Positions 7,376-15,400 of a stretch of 29,698 bases of DNA are shown in pieces (position 1 is the first letter of the stretch; every line of letters begins with the position of its first letter). Location: assembly GCA_039831705.1 (NCBI GenBank), contig JBDOMT010000234.1, forward strand, positions 1-29,698, read 5' to 3'. The DNA is from JAJRWS01 sp039831705. GTDB taxonomy: Bacteria > Planctomycetota > Planctomycetia > Pirellulales > Lacipirellulaceae. A model generated the notes under the pieces. The model worked only from the letters and a program-made list of their open reading frames with translations. It searched no databases and was not told the DNA's origin. A program made the translations under genes and the position numbers.

Positions 7376-9535
7376 ATGCTGGGCCACCGGTCGTTTGTCG
7401 TTCTGTTGGCAATCCTGTCGATGGGGGTTTTCCTGTCAACGGGGATGCTAGGCGGCTGTGGACAGCCGAAAAAACAAACTCCGCGCCGAGAACGCGGCAG
7501 CCAAGGCGGATTGCCTTCATCTTCAAATCGCGATCGGTCCACAGGGATACTCTTGGAGAGTATTGCCGCAACCCTCAATGACCTGCCGCGCGAAATTGAT
7601 TTGGAGTTACAACCGCCTCAAGTTGTTCTCGATGCGTCCAAGAGCGGTGACCAGAAGCAAGTTCAAGCCATCTGCAGCGTCAATCCGGAGGTTCCCGATG
7701 GGCCTTACAGCTTCATTCAAGTCGTTTCTGGCAATGCTAATTTCCGCCGTTTGAGAGTAAGGGCTGGAGACATCGTACGCTATTACATTCATGTCGATCA
7801 AGAGAGTCGTGAACATGGGATCACCAAACGAAAACACCTGCAATTACCTGTGAGACGGCTTGATACGCGCAATCCCGAAAATGCGCTGATTGTCGAAGGG
7901 GGATTGACTGGCCCAGTCACTACGCCGGAACGACTGGAAATTTGGCGTTACTCGGATAAGCGAATGAATGAAATCCGTAAGCGTATCAGCCGGTACATGA
8001 AGCTGCGTTTGCCGGTGGTAGCCTGGGAGCCTACTCCAGACGAAGCAACCCTGTCGCTTTTGGTAGATCGTATCAATCTTTGGTTGCGCAGCCGTCCCGC
8101 TCTCAACTCGGGCCAGAAGTGGCAACTCGATCCGCTTTTAACCACCTTGCCTGAATCTCTTCGAATATCGAAAGAGGTTGCCGCGCCTCTGCAGGAAAAT
8201 TCGTTACGTGAAGGCTTTTACTCTCAGCAAGAAGGCCGATTGTTGCAACAGGCGATTTGGTTGCGTGATATTTCTGCTTGGGCCTTCCAGCATGCACTAA
8301 CCGATGTGGATGTTGCTTCTGCACTATTTGATTGGACTATCCGTAATCTGCAACTTGATGCGTCCGATAAAGATCCGATCGTCTTTCACCCATGGCAGGC
8401 GCTGATGTACGGCCATGGGACCGCGAAACAGAGAGCTTGGGTGTTTGCGGAACTCTGCCGGCAACAGCAACTCGATGTGGTGATTCTCACCACCGCATCT
8501 GATCCTGAAGAGGAGACCCATCGTGATGGGGCCCAAGGTAAAGAAAGCTCTGATGAACGAGTCGGTTCGGACAGCCAGATCCGTCACGACGGGCAGCAAG
8601 AGTGGCTCGTCGCCTTGTGGAGCGAAGGACAGTTCTATCTGTTTGATACTCAACTCGGTTTACCCATTCCCGGCATGGAGATTGGGTCGGTGGCCACACT
8701 CGTTGAAGTCCAAAAAAATCCTGCCTTGTTAAGACGCCTCGACTTGGATCCTGAGCATCCGTACCGAATCGACGCCAATGCATTGACGCATGTAGAAGCA
8801 ACCCTGATTGCCTCACCCTTACAGCTTTCACGCCGAGCTCTGTTGTTGGAAAACTACCTGGAGGGGGAGTATTCGGTAGTGCTTGCCGCTGACAACCGAC
8901 GGTTGACGGAGGATCTTAAGCAGCACGACTCACTCGCTGGTGTGAAATTGTGGACCGAGCCCTTCCGCGCAATCCGGGCCCAGCACACGATCAAACCGAC
9001 TGCCAGACAACAGGCCGCATTGCGGATTGCCGTATTCGCACAGCGTCCCAAGCTTTGGAAAGCACGCGTCCTGCACTTTCAAGGTTTAAAACCTATTCCT
9101 TACGAACTGCGTGATGATCCATTGGCCGAACCCAATCGAGGGCATCGCGACGCCTTGCGCCTCTATCAGGATCGATCGGTTCGACCATCCGATCAGCAGC
9201 TAAGCGAATTGCAACCCAGCAAGCAAATTCTCTACCGTACGGCCAAGCTCGACGCCAGTTACTGGTTGGGTTTGCTCTGCTACGACATGCAGAAATACTC
9301 TTCCGCAGTGAGCTGGTTAAAAAACCGAACTTTGGATATCGAACCTCTCGGTTCCTGGGCAGACAGCGCACGTTACAATTTGGCCCGAACGTACGAGGCA
9401 GAAGGGGAACGCGAAAAGGCAATCGGACTGCTCAAGACGGGAAAAACACTGCAGCACCACGGCAACCAACTTCGGGCGCGCCAGTTGTCGGAGCAGGCGG
9501 GAGAAGGGAAATCCGTCTCGGAAGAAACTGAATAG
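7376..9535 (+). CDS. Large lipoprotein with degenerate transglutaminase-like region and TPR-like C-terminus
   Basis: The 719-residue protein is predicted to be a lipoprotein: MLGHRSFVVLLAILSMG leads to the lipobox LGGC and a charged linker. Near residues 343-373 the segment GHGTAKQRAWVFAELCRQQ resembles the transglutaminase core helix (G-x-C-x-x-x-A-x-x-F/L-x-x-L-x-R), but the catalytic cysteine position is not cysteine. WLVALWSEGQFYLFDTQLG further on resembles the His/Asp strand without the His. Residues about 630-705 (ASYWLGLLCYDMQKYSSAVSWL ... ARTYEAEGEREKAI) look like TPR helices. This suggests a binding or scaffold protein of the outer or inner membrane rather than an enzyme. An in-frame TTG at 7328 and GTG at 7343 are alternative starts; the ATG at 7376 gives the best lipoprotein signal. 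No clear Shine-Dalgarno site is present. No specific function can be named. Confidence 0.82.
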   Translation: MLGHRSFVVLLAILSMGVFLSTGMLGGCGQPKKQTPRRERGSQGGLPSSSNRDRSTGILLESIAATLNDLPREIDLELQPPQVVLDASKSGDQKQVQAICSVNPEVPDGPYSFIQVVSGNANFRRLRVRAGDIVRYYIHVDQESREHGITKRKHLQLPVRRLDTRNPENALIVEGGLTGPVTTPERLEIWRYSDKRMNEIRKRISRYMKLRLPVVAWEPTPDEATLSLLVDRINLWLRSRPALNSGQKWQLDPLLTTLPESLRISKEVAAPLQENSLREGFYSQQEGRLLQQAIWLRDISAWAFQHALTDVDVASALFDWTIRNLQLDASDKDPIVFHPWQALMYGHGTAKQRAWVFAELCRQQQLDVVILTTASDPEEETHRDGAQGKESSDERVGSDSQIRHDGQQEWLVALWSEGQFYLFDTQLGLPIPGMEIGSVATLVEVQKNPALLRRLDLDPEHPYRIDANALTHVEATLIASPLQLSRRALLLENYLEGEYSVVLAADNRRLTEDLKQHDSLAGVKLWTEPFRAIRAQHTIKPTARQQAALRIAVFAQRPKLWKARVLHFQGLKPIPYELRDDPLAEPNRGHRDALRLYQDRSVRPSDQQLSELQPSKQILYRTAKLDASYWLGLLCYDMQKYSSAVSWLKNRTLDIEPLGSWADSARYNLARTYEAEGEREKAIGLLKTGKTLQHHGNQLRARQLSEQAGEGKSVSEETE

Positions 9536-9551
9536 GAGCTTTCTGATAGAT

Positions 9552-9723
9552 ACTGGGGGGTTTGGGGGGATACCCCCCAATGAGCTACTCAATGACTATC
9601 CATTCTCTATTGTGTCTCTCAATGAATTGCTCTGCGAATCGGCTGAACAATTGCGGTGTGCGTTGACCAAGAGGCTGTCCGTTTTGGAGATTCATTGGGG
9701 GGTCCCCCCCCCAAACCCCCCTG
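9552..9723. repeat. 172-bp element with GC-rich terminal inverted repeats, copy B
   Basis: The left end is TACTGGGGGGTTTGGGGGG, then ATACCCCCCAATGA. The right end is the inverted form, TTCATTGGGGGG ... CCAAACCCCCCTGTA. End-to-end length and ends match copy A at 122-294, and the interior aligns when one copy is reverse-complemented. The element starts 16 bases after the lipoprotein stop codon. Confidence 0.72.
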
Positions 9724-9775
9724 TATTGTCTACCATCTGTTTCGACTGCGCCTCCAAATAACTAATTAAAATTAC

Positions 9776-9864
9776 TCTCGCCAAGACGCCAAGATCGCCA
9801 AGATTTCCCCAAACAGAGAACCTCTTAGCATTGATTACTTTGCGATCTTCGCGTCTTGGCGAGA
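9776..9864. repeat. 89-bp palindromic element (26-bp arms, 37-base loop)
   Basis: The left arm begins TCTCGCCAAGACGCCAAGAT and the right arm ends TCTTCGCGTCTTGGCGAGA. The 26-base arms match at about 24 positions. The left arm also has internal CGCCAAGA periodicity. From memory, similar CGCCAAGACGC hairpins are scattered between genes in several environmental bacterial phyla, but only one copy is in this window. Together with the element at 9552-9723 it fills most of the 475-bp gap before the symporter gene. The rest (9865-10010) shows nothing recognisable. Confidence 0.65.
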
Positions 9865-10010
9865 TTCCATTCTTGCTTTTTTGAGCTTATATCATCTCCC
9901 ACTTCCCGCTCTCCGCTCTCCCGACACGGTTGCCTTACGAACAACCAATCGCCACAATGGGGCACCGTAGCGTTTTTCAGCTCCTCTAGCCTTTTTCCCA
10001 CGCACATCTC

Positions 10011-12215
10011 ATGCACCTGCTCGATTACCTAGTCCTGATTGGCTACTTCCTGTTGATGTCCGGCATTGGTTTTTGGGCCATGCGGCGGATCAAGGTTCAG
10101 GAAGACTACTTCATGGGTGGGCGTGGCTTTGGCAAATTGTTGCAAACGTTCGCTGCTTTCGGTGCGGGCACTGGCTCTGCCGATCCGGTCAATACGGCGC
10201 GGACTACCTTTACTGGTGGCGCTAGCGGTATGTGGAGTGTGATGTACTGGCTCTTCGTGACTCCCTTTTATTGGATCACCGGTGTCTGGTATCGTCGGAT
10301 GCGGCACTTCACACTAGGTGACTGGTTCGTGGAACGCTACGAATCCCCTCGCTTGGGCGCGGCTTACGCCCTGCTTGCTCTCCTTTGGCAAATGGTCTAT
10401 AGCTCGATGCTCTTTTCAGCCATCGGCAAAGTGGCCGCACCATTGATGGGTATCGATCACGTCACGATCGGCGGTCAGGCGTACGGCCTGGAGTATATTC
10501 TGGTACCCATTTTTGGCCTCGTTGTATTGGGTTATGGGATTGCAGGCGGATTAACTGCTGCCTACTGGACTGACTTGGTGCAAGGATTGTGCATCATTCT
10601 CCTCTCCGTTTTGCTGGTGCCGTTTGGACTTGCCGAGTTGGTGCGCCAGTTTGGGGATCCAGCGACCGAAGGGATTGGCGCCGGTTTTCGCATTCTGCAT
10701 GAGCAGTTACCGGTGGAGCGGTTCGACCTACTGGGTGGGGCAGGGGCCGAATTCACGCTGCCATTTCTGATCGGTGTGGTGGCACTGAATCTCATCGGCA
10801 TCGTCATCCAGCCGCATTTCATTGTTACCGGGGGTGGATCGGCAAAATCTGAAACCGACGCGCGGGTTGGTCTGGTCGTGGGTAATTTTCTCAAGCGGTT
10901 TTGCACCATAGGCTGGCTGCTCACGGCACTGATCGCCTTGGCCCTCTACGCCAACGATCCAGTACTTGCAGCCGATCCTGACAAGACTTGGGGACTGGCC
11001 TCCCAGCGACTGTTGGGGCCAGGTCTCACGGGACTGATGCTCGCCTGCCTGCTTGCAGCCCTGATGAGTTCGGTCGACGCTTACATGGTCGTGGGCTCAG
11101 CACTGTTTGTGCGCAATGTCTACTCACCTTTTTTCAATCCCAATGCGGGCGAACGAGAATACGTCCGTCTGGCACGTTACGTGGGTGTGGTCATTGTGGT
11201 CGGATCGGTCGTTATTTCTCTGTTCATGATGGATGTATTCAAGCAACTCCAACAAACCTGGGTAGTGTTGGTTCTATTTGCTGCTCCCTTTTGGGTTGGC
11301 ATGTATTGGCGGCGTGCAACGACCGCAGCCGCCTGGGCCACCGCCCTGTTTGGACTGGTCGTTTTCTTTGCCCTGCCATGGATTCTGCCCAAGGTGGCCC
11401 CGGATATGCGTACCGATCCGCGCTGGACCGGCCTCACCAACTTCGTGGAAGTGACCACGGAACGCACCGCTTCCCCAGCCGATGTGGCCCAGCGTAATGG
11501 GCTGATCGCTGCTTGGGACGCCAAATATACCGATACGGGGCATTCCAATAAGGGGGAAGACCAGCAAAATGCGACTGCAGTATCATCTCAAGAATCGCGC
11601 CCTCTTCCTTTGACACTGGGGGATGTGTTTCAAGAAAAAGTTCGTACCGGAGGAAAGTCCATCTATTGGTCGGAAAGTGTGATTCCTGTTGACAGCCAAG
11701 GCCTGGCTGATCAGTCGGTCAGGCCCGTTCCTGTAGGAGACCCAGAAGTCTCAGGGAAAACGACACGTACCATCTTACAGTTTGCCCCAGAAATTCCACG
11801 TAAAGCGAGTGGTAGTTTTAATGTTGATTTACTGGTTTACGATCTTCTGGGCATCGATTTGCAAAGTAAATCGGACGGTGATCTCAAAGCGCTGGCATTG
11901 GCACTGAAATGCATTCTTCCATTCATTGTCATGATCGGTGTCAGTTTCATCACGCCACGCAACAGCCAAAAAGCTCTCGATCGCTACTACGCAAAAATGA
12001 AAACAGCCGTACTACCCGATCGAGACGAAGATCATCGTCATTTGGAGGAAGTATTGGCTAACCCGGCCCAGACAGAATCGTTAAAGCTGTTTCCTGGTAC
12101 ATCGTTGGAATTTAACAAACCAACACGAGTTGACGTACTCGGTTTCCTGGTTTGCGTAATTGCCTGCTTCGGTATCATTGGCCTGGCTTTGTGGGTGGTG
12201 CAAATTGGGGGATGA
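10011..12215 (+). CDS. Sodium:solute symporter (SSS family) with large hydrophilic insertion
   Basis: The 734-residue polytopic inner-membrane protein belongs to the SSS/SLC5-like family that couples Na+ flow to uptake of sugars, amino acids or vitamins. The N-terminal helix YLVLIGYFLLMSGIGFWA is followed by EDYFMGGRGFGKLLQTFAAF, which resembles the family pattern DYFLAGR. The segment LACLLAALMSSVDAYMVVGS matches the helix 8 region (AALMSTxxxxL). About twelve hydrophobic helices are visible before residue 460. Residues about 466-630 are hydrophilic and lie between the last helix pairs; ordinary family members lack this. Two further helices close the protein (about 633-650 and 708-730). The ATG at 10011 has no Shine-Dalgarno site, but the next helix starts at once, so the start is sound. 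The substrate is unknown. Confidence 0.9.
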   Translation: MHLLDYLVLIGYFLLMSGIGFWAMRRIKVQEDYFMGGRGFGKLLQTFAAFGAGTGSADPVNTARTTFTGGASGMWSVMYWLFVTPFYWITGVWYRRMRHFTLGDWFVERYESPRLGAAYALLALLWQMVYSSMLFSAIGKVAAPLMGIDHVTIGGQAYGLEYILVPIFGLVVLGYGIAGGLTAAYWTDLVQGLCIILLSVLLVPFGLAELVRQFGDPATEGIGAGFRILHEQLPVERFDLLGGAGAEFTLPFLIGVVALNLIGIVIQPHFIVTGGGSAKSETDARVGLVVGNFLKRFCTIGWLLTALIALALYANDPVLAADPDKTWGLASQRLLGPGLTGLMLACLLAALMSSVDAYMVVGSALFVRNVYSPFFNPNAGEREYVRLARYVGVVIVVGSVVISLFMMDVFKQLQQTWVVLVLFAAPFWVGMYWRRATTAAAWATALFGLVVFFALPWILPKVAPDMRTDPRWTGLTNFVEVTTERTASPADVAQRNGLIAAWDAKYTDTGHSNKGEDQQNATAVSSQESRPLPLTLGDVFQEKVRTGGKSIYWSESVIPVDSQGLADQSVRPVPVGDPEVSGKTTRTILQFAPEIPRKASGSFNVDLLVYDLLGIDLQSKSDGDLKALALALKCILPFIVMIGVSFITPRNSQKALDRYYAKMKTAVLPDRDEDHRHLEEVLANPAQTESLKLFPGTSLEFNKPTRVDVLGFLVCVIACFGIIGLALWVVQIGG

Positions 12216-12223
12216 GCTGGGTT

Positions 12224-12350
12224 TATTGCGACAAGCCGAACTTGGACAATGTTCGCGTGGGATGTTTTTTAAGAGGCGGAGTTGATTTCGCGAACATTCT
12301 CCAAGATTCGTATGGCTGGATATTATTGCGCCAAGCCGAACTTGGACAAA
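12224..12350 (+). repeat. Third copy of the CCAAGC hairpin repeat plus start of a further unit
   Basis: TTATTGCGACAAGCCGAACT at 12224 begins a unit that ends near 12320 with CTCCAAGATTCGTATGGCTG. A second unit begins at 12323 (TTATTGCGCCAAGCCGAACT) and breaks off at about 12349. The period here is 99 bases. The unit ends match those at 1415-1661 in the opposite orientation; the centre has diverged. It lies in the gap between the symporter and the propeller gene, 8 bases after the symporter stop codon. Downstream, CTCCTGGTTCCAGCCTG (12353-12369) may be another short repeat. Confidence 0.75.
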
Positions 12351-12461
12351 GGCTCCTGGTTCCAGCCTGCTGGCCTCACCAGTGACAACCTTAACGGAAC
12401 TTCCCCATTGAATTGACAAGGCGTGTCCAGGCTGAGAAACTGCACATGTCAACCCAACGCT

Positions 12462-12466
12462 GGAGG
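12462..12466 (+). promoter_or_regulatory. Shine-Dalgarno site of the propeller gene
   Basis: A full GGAGG sits 8 bases before the ATG at 12475 and only 3 bases before an out-of-frame ATG at 12470, so it fixes the start at 12475. It is one of the strongest sites in this window, where many genes lack one. Confidence 0.7.
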
Positions 12467-12474
12467 ATCATGCG

Positions 12475-15400
12475 ATGCGACCTGTTCTTGGTTTACGACT
12501 GATCTGTCTGTTGTCTATCGTGTATGCCTTGGAAGCTGCGATTACACTCGCACCGGCGCGTGCAGAAACGCCTCAAGTCGCCATAGGAGCCAATCTGGCT
12601 AAACACTATTGCGAGCTAGCCGACATCTCTTCTGGGATCTGTTCTATCATCGGTTGTGACGACAGCCAACTTCCAATCGCCATGGCGATGGAGGAAGCAA
12701 CCGGGACCGGACGCTTCTTTGTGCATGTCATTGACTCACGACCGACTGCGGTTGCCAAATTGCGCACAGCCGTCGACCAGGCTGGCTTGTACGGAAAACA
12801 AATTGTCGTGGAGCAAGGCAAGATGGGGTATTTGCCTTATGCGAGCGGGATGATCGATTTGCTGTTGGCGATCGACTTGACTGAAGAGCAATTGAATCAA
12901 TTGTCGATAGCAGAGATTCACCGTGTGTTGCGTCCTGGAGGTCAGGCAATCTTGGGTCGCCGTAGCCTTCGCAGCGCTGGAGCGACCAATCTTCATCGAG
13001 CCCCGCTGAACAAGTGGGAGCCCTTTATCGATCAAAGTAACGACAACGGACTACTTATCAAAGAACGAAAGGAAAATGATTTTGGCAGCTGGTTTCAACT
13101 GACGAAACCAGAGCAAACCGGCGCAGACACTTGGAGCCACTGGGAACATGGCCCCGATAATAATCCTGTCTCCAGCGATGCGCTCATTCGGGCCCCCTAT
13201 CGGACCCAGTGGTTGGGCCTGCCGCTCTACATTGCCATGCCGGCCATCACCACTTCTGCGGGCGGCAAGCTCTACATCGCCATGGGCCACATCGCCCATC
13301 ATCGGCGCGAAGAACCTTGGCTCAACACATTGCTCGCACGCAACGCTTACAACGGCTCGATCTTGTGGCAACGGAAGCTGCCCGATGGCTACCTGGTCCA
13401 TCGGTCGGCATTTGTTGCGACCGACCAAACTTTTTACATGATCGACGAATCGGAAACAGGTTGCCTGTTGCTCGATCCCGATACGGGCCAACAGCAGGAG
13501 AGAATTAGCGTGCCGGAACTTGAAGGCCAAATTTGGAAGTGGATGGTCATTCAGGATGGTGTTCTCTATGTCTTGGCCGGCAACAAAAAAGGGGCTGCGC
13601 AAACCACCATCGTCCGTAGTCAGTACCCTCATTGGAGCTGGGGAGAGCTGAGCCAAGGCTACTATCAAAAACAAGTCCCCTGGGGTTTCGGCACCACCAT
13701 CCTGGCTTACGACCTGGCTGGTAGAAAGCCGCTCTGGATCCATCGAGAAAAGGACCGTATCGATTCGCGGGCCATGGTCATGGGGGCAGGGCAAATTTTT
13801 TACTACGGTCCCGATTCGCATGTCGGTTGTCTCGACGCAGCCACAGGCAAGCCGGTGTGGACCAATCGTGATCCGGAAGTCCGACAACTGATTGAACAGC
13901 CGGGAGAAGGGCTCAGTTCCACACCCGGTTTCCGTTCCGCCTGCTTCACCCTTTTTACACCGCAAACCTTGTGCTTTGAGGGGCAAACACGCATGAATGT
14001 GGTGGCCCTCTCAACCACCGATGGTAAGTTGTTGTGGCAGCATCGCAAGACGACCAACAATCCTAACATGATCTATGCCGATGAGCGTCTTTACGTGGGG
14101 GTTGGGCCGGAGGGTAATACCTTGGCCCTCGATCCACTTACGGGCGAAACTCTGGAAGATTTGGGATTCAAAAAACGCTCGTGTGCGCGCCTGACCGCCA
14201 CCGCCGATTCGTTCTTCTGCCGCGGTTGGCCAGAAGGCTTAACGCGTTATGACCGCAAGACTGGCAAGGTGCTATTCAATGGTGCCTTCCGGCCCTCCTG
14301 CAACGACGGTGTGGTCCCGGCCAATGGGCTCCTCTATGTGGGACCGTGGGCCTGCGATTGCAACTTGTCGGTGATGGGCCGTGTGGCCCTTTGCTCGGCG
14401 CACGATTTTCAACCCAACACGCAAGTTGCGCACACGGGTCAACTGAAAACGGGTCAACTGGAAACGGGCCGACTGGAGACGGCCCCCAATGCGGCCGACT
14501 CGATCACTCCCTTAGAATCATCGGAACTCGATTGGCCCACCTATCGGGGTAACCGGTCGCGGACCGCTGCCAGTCGGGCCAGCGTGTCGGGCGACTTATC
14601 ACGGATTTGGCAGTTTACTCCACCCGCGCCAGTTCGACCGACAGCTCCCACCGCAGCGGGAGGATTGATTTTCACCGGCGGTGACGATGGCATCGTCCGC
14701 GCCATCGACGCGACCACCGGGAAACAAACATGGACCTTTTTGACGGCAGGACCCATTCTGCAACCACCTACGATCCGGGAGGGACGCGCCTACGTTGGCA
14801 GTGGAGATGGCTTCGTCTATGCGCTAGAGGCTCAAACGGGCCGTTTACTGTGGCGTTTCCATCTGGCACCTCACGACCGACGGATCATGGCCTACGGCAA
14901 ACTCAGCTCGACCTGGCCGGTCAACAGTGGCGTTTTAGTGGAGGACGGGGTGGCTTATGCGGCGGCTGGTATCGTTGATTATGACGACACCTATCTTTGC
15001 GCCTTGGATGCGCACAGCGGTAAGTTGATTTGGCGCAATGACAGCTCGGGCCATTTGGATCCCACGCTGCGTAAGGGCATCTCGGCCCAGGGCACACTCA
15101 CTATTGCCCGAGGTCGAATCTGGATGGCAGGGGGAAACGTGGTCTCACCTGCCGCCTACGACCTGCAGACCGGCCAATATGTCGGTGCGCCAGTCGGTGA
15201 TGGTTCTCCCCAAGCGAATCGGGGAGAAGAGATCGCCCTGTTTGCGGACCGGTATCTGATGCTCGGCGGTCGTCTGCGTTATTCGGCCGTCCGCAATGTG
15301 GTCAATCCGGGCTCGTATACCTTGCAATCGATCGACACCGAGCGGAAGTTGGGCACAGCATTACCGCTGAGCACAGGAAAAATTACTCCTGCCTGGGATG

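Noticed and set aside
13051..13986. 311-codon open frame antisense to the propeller gene
   Set aside because: It mirrors codon bias of the real gene on the plus strand and has no recognisable domain.
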